NCBI RefSeq assembly: GCF_964340835.1
Contig: NZ_OZ204251.1
Direction: 5' to 3' (one strand)
DNA length: 64,000 nucleotides
Source of the DNA: Bombilactobacillus bombi
Lineage (GTDB): Bacteria; Bacillota; Bacilli; Lactobacillales; Lactobacillaceae
Below the pieces are notes generated by a model. It made no database searches. It was not told the DNA's origin and saw nothing but the letters and a program-made list of their open reading frames with translations. Below, piece after piece: positions 44,326 to 53,061 of the stretch. Position 1 is the first letter of the stretch. Each line of letters begins with the position of its first letter. The position numbers and the translations under genes are program-made.

Positions 44326-44724
44326 ATGGTAACTTTATACACATCTCCAAGTTGTACATCTTGTCGAAAGGCTAAGAAATGGTTTAAAGAGCACAATATT
44401 CCCTTTAAAGAACGCAATATCTTTGCACAACCGCTCTCTAAAGATGAAATTAAGAAAATTTTGCAAATGACCGAAGACGGTACTGAAGAAATCATTTCGA
44501 CACGTTCCAAGGCTTATCAAGCTTTAAAAATGGATATTAATGATTTAACAATTGATCAGTTAATTAGTTTGATCGAAACTAATCCGGGACTTTTACGGCG
44601 TCCAATTATGATGGATGATAAGAGTTTACAAGTTGGTTATAATGAAGATGAAATTCGGCGGTTTTTGCCACGTCAGGTTCGAGTAATGGAGTTAAAGCAA
44701 TTACAAGAGGCACAAACAGTTTAA
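44326..44724 (+). CDS. spx: Transcriptional regulator Spx (ArsC-fold)
   Basis: A 132-aa Spx. Redox switch CTSC at Cys10/Cys13 (family CxxC), Gly in TEDGTEEI and the conserved RRPIMMDDKSLQVGYN near residue 92 are present. Spx binds the RNA polymerase alpha C-terminal domain under disulfide stress. ATG follows AAAGGGGAG. The neighbouring mecA and yjbH (46454) encode proteins of the families that control Spx or Clp proteolysis, so the locus groups a regulator with its degradation machinery. Confidence 0.93.
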   Translation: MVTLYTSPSCTSCRKAKKWFKEHNIPFKERNIFAQPLSKDEIKKILQMTEDGTEEIISTRSKAYQALKMDINDLTIDQLISLIETNPGLLRRPIMMDDKSLQVGYNEDEIRRFLPRQVRVMELKQLQEAQTV

Positions 44725-44742
44725 TTTTATTTGCTTGACTTT

Positions 44743-44776
44743 AAGAGTTGGAACAATCATGTTTCAACTCTTTTTT
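44743..44776 (+). terminator. Terminator after spx
   Basis: AAGAGTTGGAAC with GTTTCAACTCTT around loop AATCAT, then six T. Confidence 0.88.
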
Positions 44777-44787
44777 AAGTTAATTGC

Positions 44788-44815
44788 TTTACATTAATAA
44801 TGTGACTGTTAAAAT
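44788..44815 (+). promoter_or_regulatory. Promoter of mecA
   Basis: TTTACA (44788-44793), 16-bp spacer, TAAAAT (44810-44815) with an extended TGT just before it. Confidence 0.6.
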
Positions 44816-44851
44816 AAGGTAATAAGTAATGAAGATTGGTGGTTGGCAGCC

Positions 44852-45496
44852 GTGGAAATTGAACACGTAAGCGAGAATATGATTCGTGTAGTCTTAGGCA
44901 ATCACGATTTAAAAGAACGAGGCGTGACTGTACTAGATTTACTCGGAAACCGCAAGCAAATTGAGTCGTTTTTTTATAGTATTCTTGAAGAAGTTGATAC
45001 CGATCATACTTTTGCCCAAGATCAGACTGTCACTTTTCAGGTAGTGCCTAATAGTAATGGCTTAGAATTATTAATCTCAAAAGCACCTAAGGATGGCAAA
45101 AATGATTCTTTACAAGAATCCAATCAGTTTTTGAAGACTTTAGGGTTATTAGATCAGAACGAAGCTAATGATGACGATATGACTGATGTTGATGAAAGCA
45201 ATGCTGTAGTGCAAGAAATTGTTGTTAAATTTGATAATTTTGAAGATTTTGTGGCTTTAAGCCAAGTTTTAGTGGCTGAAAGTGTAGTGAGCGATTTATA
45301 TAAATATCAAAACCAATATTATTTAAAATTAACTGTCTATGTTGATGAATTGCGCAGTACCACTGTTAGTAACTTGGTTGCTTTGCTCCAAGAATATGGC
45401 CAAGTCGTCCAGCAACCAGCGGATGTTTTATCTGAATTTGGTCAAGTGGTTATGCAACAAACTGCTTTAGAATTGACACGTTATTATTTCAAATAA
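44852..45496 (+). CDS. mecA: Adaptor protein MecA
   Basis: A 214-aa MecA adaptor that delivers substrates to ClpC-ClpP, such as ComK or ComX-type competence regulators in relatives. The N-terminal domain starts MEIEHVSENMIRVV, the family start, from GTG at 44852 with GGTGG nine bases upstream; a TTG at 44843 has no spacing to that site. An acidic linker (about 105-125) precedes the C-terminal ClpC-binding domain (FDNFEDFVALSQVLV, YYLKLTVY). A terminator follows. Next to coiA, as in Bacillus and other Firmicutes. Confidence 0.93.
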   Translation: MEIEHVSENMIRVVLGNHDLKERGVTVLDLLGNRKQIESFFYSILEEVDTDHTFAQDQTVTFQVVPNSNGLELLISKAPKDGKNDSLQESNQFLKTLGLLDQNEANDDDMTDVDESNAVVQEIVVKFDNFEDFVALSQVLVAESVVSDLYKYQNQYYLKLTVYVDELRSTTVSNLVALLQEYGQVVQQPADVLSEFGQVVMQQTALELTRYYFK

Positions 45497-45511
45497 TTTT
45501 ATTGTACTCAG

Positions 45512-45540
45512 CAATAGGACAATTTTTGTCCTATTTTTTT
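45512..45540 (+). terminator. Terminator after mecA
   Basis: AATAGGACA with TGTCCTATT around a short T-rich loop, then a T run. Confidence 0.87.
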
Positions 45541-45594
45541 AGCAATTTTTTGGAATTTTGGATGTTGTAGGGTAATTAACTTAAGGGTGATTTT

Positions 45595-46506
45595 ATTTTA
45601 GCTGCCTATAATCAAAAGGGAAAGTTGATTTATGCCATCCAAAATCCAGCTCATGAATTATTTTTTTGCCCTAAATGTAAACGTCCTGTTCAGTTAATTA
45701 AAGGTGTTAAGCGACCATATTTTCGACATATAGGCTCTAAAACTATTACAGCACCAGAATCCTCGCTGCATTTAGCTGGGAAGCATTGGTTAGCGCAATT
45801 TTTTGCGTCCTTTTTTGTAGTTGATTTAGAGTATGTGTGGGATGCTGAGCAACGCTTAGATCTGTATGCGCGCAATCAGCATTGGCAATTTGCTGTTGAA
45901 TACCAATGTTCGCCAATTAGTAAAAAAGAATTACAACGCCGGAACCAATTATATGTGCAAAAAGGATTAAAGCCGTTATGGATTTTTGGTCCACAACATT
46001 ATCAACAAGCTCATAAATTAAGACATCTGCAAAATATTGTCAGTTATTCGAGCAGCTGGGGATTTTATGTTTTATTTAAACTTCCGCAAGATGATTTTTT
46101 GCGATTGAACCATCATTATCAAAGTAGCCCTTATAGCAATAAATTGTATTGGCAGCAAGCAAAAATTGAAAATTGGCAACAATTTTTGCATCTCAAACCA
46201 AAATCGCCGTCTTATCCTGTGCATACTATTGATTGGCAGCAGTGGTATCAATTTCAGCAGTTGCATCCTCAACAAAATTTTATTGCGTTACAAAATTGGT
46301 GTTATCAACATCAATGCTCGTTATTATTTTTCATTAAAAAAACACCACCAACAACGATGTTTCCAATCTATCGTTATTGGCCGTGTTATTTACCTATCTT
46401 AAAACTTATGGACACCAATGTTGTAGCTGATTTACCATTAATTAGTGAATCAGTTATTCGAGCGTGTGTAACTGCCGATCAAGCAAAATTTGATAATCTT
46501 TTTTAA
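45595..46506 (+). CDS. coiA: Competence protein CoiA-like, ATT start likely
   Basis: A CoiA-family protein (about 303 aa) with nuclease-like features, required for recombination during natural transformation in relatives. The zinc-like FFCPKCKRPVQL, YFRH and the catalytic-region EYQCSPISKKELQRRNQLY are present. A TTG at 45625 gives a product beginning IYAIQNP, but the family usually has an AxNxxG segment before it; here LAAYNQKGKLIYAI continues upstream to ATT at 45595, with AAGGGTG at 45583-45589 and a stop at 45577-45579. So ATT is the best start. The 3' end overlaps yjbH by 53 bases. Full competence operons are not in the window. Confidence 0.82.
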   Translation: MLAAYNQKGKLIYAIQNPAHELFFCPKCKRPVQLIKGVKRPYFRHIGSKTITAPESSLHLAGKHWLAQFFASFFVVDLEYVWDAEQRLDLYARNQHWQFAVEYQCSPISKKELQRRNQLYVQKGLKPLWIFGPQHYQQAHKLRHLQNIVSYSSSWGFYVLFKLPQDDFLRLNHHYQSSPYSNKLYWQQAKIENWQQFLHLKPKSPSYPVHTIDWQQWYQFQQLHPQQNFIALQNWCYQHQCSLLFFIKKTPPTTMFPIYRYWPCYLPILKLMDTNVVADLPLISESVIRACVTADQAKFDNLF

Positions 46507-47068
46507 TAAGTTTGTTTAAAAAAGTCTGCAATTGTGCCAACGAACAGGCTTGGATAATGACACCTTGCTCACAAAGATAATTAGAATAATCATAAATTAC
46601 GGTGGTTGGTGGCGCGGTGATTTTGAATTGAGCTGCTTTTTGCTGATCGATTTGACATTGGGTAAATGCTAATTGACTGTCTTTATCGGCTACCAAAGTT
46701 TCCCAATCGAGGTGCGCTTGTTGCGCTAAGGATTTAACTAAATCCAGATTAAAAGTTAAATGATTAATATTAATGGCATCTTGCAAAGACATTAAAAAGT
46801 TGCGGCCTTTTTTGTTGCCTTGAAAGGTTGCAGCTTTGTAAAATAGTGTTGCCTGATGGATTTTTTCAGTCACTTTATTACGTAAAGTGATATTATGTAA
46901 ATCCAGATTATTTCGCTGCATGTAATCGTCAATCGCATATACATTATTGAGAGCGATAAATTTAAAATGAACGCTCATTTTGTGTTGTTGAGCAAATTGT
47001 ATAATAGTTTTTTCGGTTGTTAAACAGCGATTTCCAATAGGGTTAACAAAAATAAATATTTCCCACAT
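46454..47068 (-). CDS. yjbH: YjbH/SpxH-type DsbA-fold protein
   Basis: A 204-aa member of the DsbA/thioredoxin-fold YjbH (SpxH) family, the adaptor that presents Spx to ClpXP. It begins with IFIFVNPIGNRC, where thiol oxidases have CPxC; only the last Cys remains, as in many adaptor-type members. The cis-Pro-like APPTTVIYDY segment supports the fold. It is convergent with coiA (53-base overlap) and divergent from relQ. Ribosome site GGAGGG before the ATG. Confidence 0.8.
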   Translation of the reverse strand: MWEIFIFVNPIGNRCLTTEKTIIQFAQQHKMSVHFKFIALNNVYAIDDYMQRNNLDLHNITLRNKVTEKIHQATLFYKAATFQGNKKGRNFLMSLQDAININHLTFNLDLVKSLAQQAHLDWETLVADKDSQLAFTQCQIDQQKAAQFKITAPPTTVIYDYSNYLCEQGVIIQACSLAQLQTFLNKLIKKDYQILLDRQLHTLE

Positions 47069-47222
47069 GAAAAACCCTCCTTAATGGTGAAGTTTGGCTA
47101 AAGTTCAAATACTACCTTATCAAATTTTGACAAAGTTGCAATTTATTTGCGCTTTTACTGTAAGGCAAATTGCTAAATTTCACTTCAGAATATGGTATAG
47201 TTAAAACGTTGAGGTGAGCGCA

Positions 47223-47897
47223 ATGGCGAAAAGAAATTGGAAAACTTTCTTATTGCCCTATGAACAAGCAGTAAATGAATTGAAAATCAAATTACGCAGC
47301 TTGCGTAAAGAATACATTGAAGAGGGTGAACACTCGCCCATTGAATATGTGATGGGGCGAGTCAAGTCAGTTGAAAGTATTAAAGAAAAAATGCAACGAC
47401 GATATATTAAAGATGAGTTATTAGAACAAGATATGCAGGATATTGCGGGAATTAGAATTCAGTGTCAATTTGTAGAAGATATTTATCAAGTTGTTGATAT
47501 CTTACATGATCGTACTGATTTATCAGTTGTTGAAGAGCGCGATTATATTGCTAATAGTAAGCCTAGTGGTTATCGCTCCTATCACATGGTCATCAAATAT
47601 CCGATTCAACAAGCTGATGGTGTCAAAGATATTTTAGCAGAAATTCAAATTCGGACGCTAGCCATGAATTTTTGGTCAACTATTGAACATTCCTTGAATT
47701 ATAAGTATCAAGGCGATTTTCCAGAAGATATTAATGCCCGATTAAAAAGGGCTGCGGAAGCTTCTTTTATGCTGGATGAAGAAATGTCTAAAATTCGTGG
47801 TGAAATTCAAGATGCACAGCAATACTTTTCCAACCAAAAAGGTCCTGAATCTGTACCGATAAAGGAGCATTCACATGAAAGTTTGGATTCAAAATAA
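47223..47897 (+). CDS. relQ: Small alarmone synthetase (GTP pyrophosphokinase), RelQ type
   Basis: A 224-aa single-domain (p)ppGpp synthetase. The synthetase core has SVESIKEKMQRRY, DIAGIRIQCQFVEDIY, KPSGYRSYHMVI and EIQIRTLAMNFWSTIEHSL. There is no hydrolase, TGS or ACT domain, so it is the RelQ/SasB type (B. subtilis YjbM). GAGGTG eight bases upstream favours ATG at 47223. It overlaps nadK by 23 bases. Upstream TTGCTA and TGGTATAGT form a likely extended -10 promoter. Confidence 0.92.
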   Translation: MAKRNWKTFLLPYEQAVNELKIKLRSLRKEYIEEGEHSPIEYVMGRVKSVESIKEKMQRRYIKDELLEQDMQDIAGIRIQCQFVEDIYQVVDILHDRTDLSVVEERDYIANSKPSGYRSYHMVIKYPIQQADGVKDILAEIQIRTLAMNFWSTIEHSLNYKYQGDFPEDINARLKRAAEASFMLDEEMSKIRGEIQDAQQYFSNQKGPESVPIKEHSHESLDSK

Positions 47898-48675
47898 TGC
47901 GAAAAGTATTTCTCAAAAGATTGCTCAAGAATTACGCCAAAAATTGTTATATGAAAAAATCATAATTAGCGAGAAAAATCCTGATTTAGTAATTACTGTT
48001 GGTGGTGATGGGACTTTTTTGAGTGCGTTTCATCGCTTTAATAACCAATTAGCTCATATCGAATTTGTCGGTATCCATACCGGGCACTTAGGATTTTATA
48101 CTGATTGGCAAGATAGCGAAGTAGATGAATTAGTAAGTCGAATTGTGAATAAGCAAAAAAATGTTATTAAATTTCCCTTGCTAGATGTTAAAGTTACGTT
48201 TAGCAGTGGTGTAGTTAGTCATTTTTTGTCTTTAAATGAATCAATTTTAAAGCGGGTTTCACAGACAATGCGAGCAGATATAATGATTGATGGTCGTCGT
48301 TTTGAACGCTTTCGTGGTGATGGGATTGTATTATCAACACCTAGTGGTTCGACAGCTTATTCTAAGTCCTTAGGAGGCGCAATTATTGATCCTTCTTTGT
48401 CAGTGATGCAATTCAATGAAATTGCACCGATTAATAACCGGGTATATCGAACGGTTAATTCTTCGCTGATTTTACCGCAAAAACAAATTTTAACTGTGGT
48501 TCCCGCACCGCAAACTGATTATATTGTTACGATTGATAACTTATCTTATGATCATTGCTCTGTGCAAAAGGTTGATTATCAAATATCTCAAGAAACAATT
48601 AAAATAGCATCATATCGTCCCAAAAGATTTTGGTTGCGGGTTAGAAATGCCTTTTTGGTGGATGGTGATAAATGA
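47875..48675 (+). CDS. nadK: NAD kinase
   Basis: A 266-aa NAD kinase that makes NADP from NAD. The ATP/NAD motif VGGDGTFLSAFHRF and the substrate-binding TPSGSTAYSKSLGG are intact, and NE-type motif LNESILKR is present. AAAGGAG precedes the ATG inside relQ. It overlaps the pseudouridine synthase gene by four bases, giving the relQ-nadK-rluD-like operon known from Bacillus (yjbM-yjbN-yjbO). Confidence 0.94.
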   Translation: MKVWIQNNAKSISQKIAQELRQKLLYEKIIISEKNPDLVITVGGDGTFLSAFHRFNNQLAHIEFVGIHTGHLGFYTDWQDSEVDELVSRIVNKQKNVIKFPLLDVKVTFSSGVVSHFLSLNESILKRVSQTMRADIMIDGRRFERFRGDGIVLSTPSGSTAYSKSLGGAIIDPSLSVMQFNEIAPINNRVYRTVNSSLILPQKQILTVVPAPQTDYIVTIDNLSYDHCSVQKVDYQISQETIKIASYRPKRFWLRVRNAFLVDGDK

Positions 48676-49565
48676 TTTATCATTGGCAAAAGCAAGACAA
48701 GCATCCACAAAAATTAGTGAATTTTTTGAGCCAGCAGGGATTTTCTAAAACTCAATTAAAACAACTCAAGTTTCATCAAGGACAATTATATGTTAATCAT
48801 CACCGGCGTTATTTTGGTTATCAGCTGCATTATGGAGATGAAGTTGTAGTATTATTGCCACAAGAAGAAGGATCAGATAAAATTGCTGCCATTGCTGGAC
48901 CATTAGCCATTTTATACGAAGATGATAATTATTTGTTAGTTAATAAACCTGCTGGTTTAGCTTCCTTACCAGTAATGAATATTACCAGTGCGACCCTAGC
49001 TAATTATGTGAAATATTATCTCCAAATAAGTAAAGCTAGTAATGATGCTATTCATTTAGTATCACGATTAGATCGTGATACTTCAGGGGTTATTACTTTT
49101 GCTAAAAATGCTTATGCACATAGTCTCTTAGCTGCTGAATTTCGAACGCCTGACGTTGTTAAGGAGTATGATGCGATAGTTCAGGGTAATTTTACTTCAC
49201 GAGAACTAACTGGGCAAATTTGCGCTCCTATTGGGGTAAATGCACACAATCATAATTTACGCTGCGTGAGTCCAACAGGTAAATATGCCTTAACTAAATA
49301 TCAAGTGATTCAACAATATGCAGACTTTGCTTGGGTGAGAGTCAACTTGATCACTGGTCGTACTCACCAAATCCGAGTTCACTTTGCGCATATTGGCCAT
49401 CCATTGTTAGGTGATCAGGCCTACGGTGGTTCAGTACAATTAATTCAGCGTCAAGCACTTCATTGCCGCCAATTTAGTTTTTTTAACCGGATATCTAATC
49501 AGCAATTGAGCGTAAAAGCGGATTTACCGAATGATTTACAAAAGTTATTACAAAATAGAAAATAA
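48672..49565 (+). CDS. RluA/RluD-family pseudouridine synthase
   Basis: A 297-aa RluA-family pseudouridine synthase (B. subtilis YjbO-like). The catalytic Asp lies in VSRLDRDTSGVITFAKN, and GRTHQIRVHFAHIGHPLLGDQAYGG follows. An N-terminal S4-like stretch is short and divergent. Translationally coupled to nadK. It modifies uridines in rRNA or tRNA; the exact position is not known. Confidence 0.9.
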   Translation: MIYHWQKQDKHPQKLVNFLSQQGFSKTQLKQLKFHQGQLYVNHHRRYFGYQLHYGDEVVVLLPQEEGSDKIAAIAGPLAILYEDDNYLLVNKPAGLASLPVMNITSATLANYVKYYLQISKASNDAIHLVSRLDRDTSGVITFAKNAYAHSLLAAEFRTPDVVKEYDAIVQGNFTSRELTGQICAPIGVNAHNHNLRCVSPTGKYALTKYQVIQQYADFAWVRVNLITGRTHQIRVHFAHIGHPLLGDQAYGGSVQLIQRQALHCRQFSFFNRISNQQLSVKADLPNDLQKLLQNRK

Positions 49566-49632
49566 ATAACGGGCAGATTTTGTAGTCAATGAACGGGCTG
49601 CTTTTTCGGTACCCAGACATTAGGTGAAAATT

Positions 49633-51003
49633 GTGCAAGAATTACAAAATCAAATTAACTTACAATTTCATAAACTAAGAAAGCTCTTAGATGAACAACA
49701 TTCTAAACAATTTCGCAAACGTTTTTTGGATATGCATTTTTATGAGCAAGGACAATTCTTTTTAACATTAAATCATGAGCAGCGTTTGCAATTATATCAA
49801 ATCATGGCTCCTGATGAAGTGGGAGATATGTTTGACACCTTAGAAGATGATCAGATAGATATGTCAAAAATTTTAGCTGAGATGGATTTAAAGTATGCTT
49901 CTGATGTTTTGAACAGCATGTATGATGATAATGCGGCCGATTTTTTGGAACATTTAGATAAAAGTGAAGTTGATCGCTATCTGGCGCTGATGCCACGTGC
50001 AGATGCTAATCAATTACGGGGATTATTGCATTATGATACCCAAACAGCTGGAGGGTTGATGACTACTGATTATGTAGTCATGCGCCAAGACTTAAACGTT
50101 AAGGAAGCTTTAGATTTACTGCGCAAATTTGCTCATACAGCTGAAACTATTTATTATTTATACGTAATAGACGATGATAATGATTTAGTCGGAACTTTGT
50201 CATTGCGAGAATTATTTACACATAATGAAAAAGCTGTTTTAAGTACGATTATGACAAGCAATGTGATTTCGGTTTTTGTTGATGATGATCAAGAAGCGGT
50301 AGCTCAAGTCTTTCGTGATTATCAATTTGTGGCCTTGCCAGTTGTTGATCATGCCCACAAATTAATGGGAATTGTCACAGTAGATGATGTAATTGAAGTT
50401 ATTGATGATGAAGCTCAAGATGATTATTCTAAATTAGCCGGTGTAGATGTCGATGAGTCTAAAAGTACACCTTTGAAGGCTGCTAGCAGCCGCTTACCCT
50501 GGTTAATTACCTTATTATTTTTAGGGATGATTACTGCGACTTTGATTGCTCATTTTGAGGATTTACTCAGTCAAGCGAGTATTTTAGCAGTTTTCATTTC
50601 ACTAATTACCGGTACTGCCGGTAATGCTGGTACTCAAAGTTTAGCGGTTGCTGTTCGACGTTTGTCCTTAACTAATAATAAACCACAGCATCTTTGGGGA
50701 TTATTATTGAAAGAGTTAGTTACTGGATTAGTGATAGGTTTGATAACAGGTATGACCATTATGATAGTGGTGGGCATTTGGAAGCATAGCTTTGTTTTAG
50801 GTGCAGTCATTGGTTTAGCAATGATGGCTGCTATTACAGTTGCTAATTTGGCAGGAAGCTTAATTCCGATGTTAATGGCCAAAATTGGCTTTGATCCTGC
50901 TGTAGCAAGTGGACCATTTATTAGTACCTTAAGTGATTTAACTAGTGTATTGATTTATTTTAATATTGCTAGTTTGTTTATGGGATTTTTTAAGGGAATG
51001 TAG
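49633..51003 (+). CDS. mgtE: Magnesium transporter MgtE
   Basis: A 456-aa MgtE-type Mg channel: N-terminal MgtE_N superhelical domain (about 25-130), two CBS domains (about 135-255: MTTDYVVMRQDL and IMTSNVISVFVDDDQE), plug helix, then five membrane helices (about 285-455) with the conserved GTAGNAGTQSLAVAVR and late SGPFISTLSDL. The GTG at 49633 has AGGTG at 49622-49626; a GTG at 49624 overlaps that site. It is 67 bases after the pseudouridine synthase gene, without a visible M-box. Confidence 0.92.
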   Translation: MQELQNQINLQFHKLRKLLDEQHSKQFRKRFLDMHFYEQGQFFLTLNHEQRLQLYQIMAPDEVGDMFDTLEDDQIDMSKILAEMDLKYASDVLNSMYDDNAADFLEHLDKSEVDRYLALMPRADANQLRGLLHYDTQTAGGLMTTDYVVMRQDLNVKEALDLLRKFAHTAETIYYLYVIDDDNDLVGTLSLRELFTHNEKAVLSTIMTSNVISVFVDDDQEAVAQVFRDYQFVALPVVDHAHKLMGIVTVDDVIEVIDDEAQDDYSKLAGVDVDESKSTPLKAASSRLPWLITLLFLGMITATLIAHFEDLLSQASILAVFISLITGTAGNAGTQSLAVAVRRLSLTNNKPQHLWGLLLKELVTGLVIGLITGMTIMIVVGIWKHSFVLGAVIGLAMMAAITVANLAGSLIPMLMAKIGFDPAVASGPFISTLSDLTSVLIYFNIASLFMGFFKGM

Positions 51004-51030
51004 TAATTTAATACAAAATTGCAAAATCAA

Positions 51031-51075
51031 AAAAGCATAATCGCTGTGAATAACTGTCAGCAATTATGCTTTTTG
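51031..51075. terminator. Bidirectional terminator between mgtE and uppP
   Basis: AAAAGCATAAT-C-GCTG with CAGC-A-ATTATGCTTTTT, loop about ten bases, T runs on both strands. Confidence 0.82.
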
Positions 51076-51087
51076 AATATATTTATT

Positions 51088-51915
51088 TTATTTGATAAAA
51101 CCAAAATAACCAATAACAATTATTGCAAGAATAATTCGGTACCAGCCAAAAGCTTTGAAGTCGTTTTTCTTGATATAATCCAATAAGAATTTAATAGCAA
51201 TATAGGCGACAATGAAGGAAACCAAGGTACCGACTAATAGCACGATGGTTTGCGAACCAGTAAAAGTATGTCCATGCCAAAAATATTTGAACAACTTCAG
51301 ACCACTGGCACCAACCATTGTAGGAATAGCTAAAAAGAAAGAAAACTCAGTCGCAACAAAACGTGATGCACCAATCAACATTGCACCCAAAATAGTTGCT
51401 CCTGAACGGGAAGTACCGGGAATTAAAGATAGTACTTGGAATAATCCAATTCCCAAGGCAATGGAATATGGCAAAGAATTAAGGTTAGTCAAACTTGCTT
51501 GTCTTTGGCGGTTATAGTTTTCAACGACAATGAATAAAATACCATAGATTAATAATGTTGCGGAAATAACAGGCCAAGTATTAAAATGTTCATCCATAAA
51601 ATCATTGAGTGGCAGGCCTACAATGACTGATGGAAGACAAGCCACGATTACTTTAAACCATAAAATCCAAGTATTGTGCTGTTCTTCAGTACTTTTGCGC
51701 GGTGAAAAAGGATTTAACTTGTGAAAATAAATGACAACCACTGCCAAAATAGCTCCTAATTGAATAACAACCATGAACATATTAATAAAAGCAGGTGATT
51801 CTTGCAGCTTGACGAATTCATTAGCCAAGTATAAGTGCCCGGTAGAACTAATCGGTAGAAATTCGGTAATTCCTTCAATAATACCGAGAATAATTGCTTT
51901 GAAAATGTTTAACAT
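51088..51915 (-). CDS. uppP: Undecaprenyl-diphosphate phosphatase
   Basis: A 275-aa polytopic membrane protein of the BacA/UppP family that recycles undecaprenyl pyrophosphate to the lipid carrier for peptidoglycan and polysaccharide; overproduction gives bacitracin resistance. Motifs GIIEGITEFLPISSTGHL and PGTSRSGATILGAML are intact. Eight predicted helices. GGAG precedes the ATG. It lies 21 bases after the lactonase gene, in the same operon. Functionally linked to the mevalonate operon, which feeds the same carrier. Confidence 0.95.
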   Translation of the reverse strand: MLNIFKAIILGIIEGITEFLPISSTGHLYLANEFVKLQESPAFINMFMVVIQLGAILAVVVIYFHKLNPFSPRKSTEEQHNTWILWFKVIVACLPSVIVGLPLNDFMDEHFNTWPVISATLLIYGILFIVVENYNRQRQASLTNLNSLPYSIALGIGLFQVLSLIPGTSRSGATILGAMLIGASRFVATEFSFFLAIPTMVGASGLKLFKYFWHGHTFTGSQTIVLLVGTLVSFIVAYIAIKFLLDYIKKNDFKAFGWYRIILAIIVIGYFGFIK

Positions 51916-51936
51916 GTAATTTACACTCCAAATAAA

Positions 51937-52956
51937 TTAGTAAAAGACGATACAAGTTCCTTCCGGTACTTGGGTATCATTATTAATAAAAGTTAGATAA
52001 CCAGTCTCTAAATTACGTTTAAAAATAGTCACATCATTAGATTTTTGGTGAGGAACTAAAAGATATTGACCAGTAAGATCAAAATCAAAATCACGAGGGA
52101 AATCTCCTTGAGTTTTGATAGTTTGGAGATGTTCTAAGGATTGGCCATTAGCACTAACTTTAAAAGATACGATGGAATTATGACCGCGATTAGAAGTATA
52201 CAAGAATTGACCATCAGCACTGATACGGATAGCAGCAGCTGTATTGTCCTCATTATAATTATCTGGCAGTAAAGGATAGCTTTGTAATTGTTCAAATTGA
52301 CCGTCATGATAATTTAAGACTAAAACAATTGAAGCTAATTCACAAATACAATAAGCAATGTCTGAATGTTGTGGATTAAAAACCAAGTGCCGGGGAGCTG
52401 AGCCTGCAGGAGCAGTAAATTCTCCAATTTTGGTGGCTTTTCCAGCATCATCGATACTATAAGTGAAGACCTTATCACTACCATAATCACAAATCACTAA
52501 ATTACCATCAGGTGCCAAATGGGCCATATGTGGATGAGACTCTTCTTGTTCCGGGCGAATGCTGTGACCGGTTAATTGGATTTGATCCGTAATAGTTAAA
52601 GTTTTATCTGCCTGGATTTGATGAATAGTGACAATACCCGTGTGAAAATTGGCTGAAAAGACTAATTGCCTTTTATCAGAAACTTCAACATAGGCCGGTG
52701 AATTCTTCGGTTGTAAAGCACTGCCTAAATAGGCAAAATCATTTTTCATATCATAAGCAGCTAGCCCGCCTTGCTCGCCGTCTTGAACAACAGTATATAA
52801 AATATGTTCGTTAGAAACGGCAAAGTATGTCGGACCTTGTAATTTGACCGCTAACTTAGCTGGTGTTAGTTGAGCAGTTTGCGAATTAAATTGCAATTGA
52901 TAAATTCCTTGGCTGGTTTGTTTAGTATAACCGCCGATTAATACATTTTCTTGCAT
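51937..52956 (-). CDS. Lactonase family protein (6-phosphogluconolactonase-like)
   Basis: A 339-aa seven-bladed beta-propeller of the Pgl/YkgB lactonase family, which in relatives hydrolyses 6-phosphogluconolactone in the pentose phosphate pathway. The repeats are visible as recurring blades, e.g. HPHMAHLAPDGNLVICDYG, PRHLVFNPQHSDIAYCICE, PRDFDFDLTGQYLLVPHQ. The ATG at 52956 has AAAGGAG upstream and gives the usual start MQENVLIGGYT; an earlier in-frame start lacks support. The gene heads the operon with uppP. Confidence 0.85.
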   Translation of the reverse strand: MQENVLIGGYTKQTSQGIYQLQFNSQTAQLTPAKLAVKLQGPTYFAVSNEHILYTVVQDGEQGGLAAYDMKNDFAYLGSALQPKNSPAYVEVSDKRQLVFSANFHTGIVTIHQIQADKTLTITDQIQLTGHSIRPEQEESHPHMAHLAPDGNLVICDYGSDKVFTYSIDDAGKATKIGEFTAPAGSAPRHLVFNPQHSDIAYCICELASIVLVLNYHDGQFEQLQSYPLLPDNYNEDNTAAAIRISADGQFLYTSNRGHNSIVSFKVSANGQSLEHLQTIKTQGDFPRDFDFDLTGQYLLVPHQKSNDVTIFKRNLETGYLTFINNDTQVPEGTCIVFY

Positions 52957-53061
52957 GTGATGAATCACTCCTTTGAACAACATTTTATAACAAACTCTGG
53001 CAAAATGCTGGTAGAATTCCTATAATTTGCTAAGATTAGAAGTAAAGTTAGGTGATAGAAG

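Noticed and set aside
49566..49632. M-box Mg riboswitch before mgtE
   Set aside because: Only 67 bases separate the genes, too short for an M-box, and the apparent GC-rich repeat does not form a convincing terminator.
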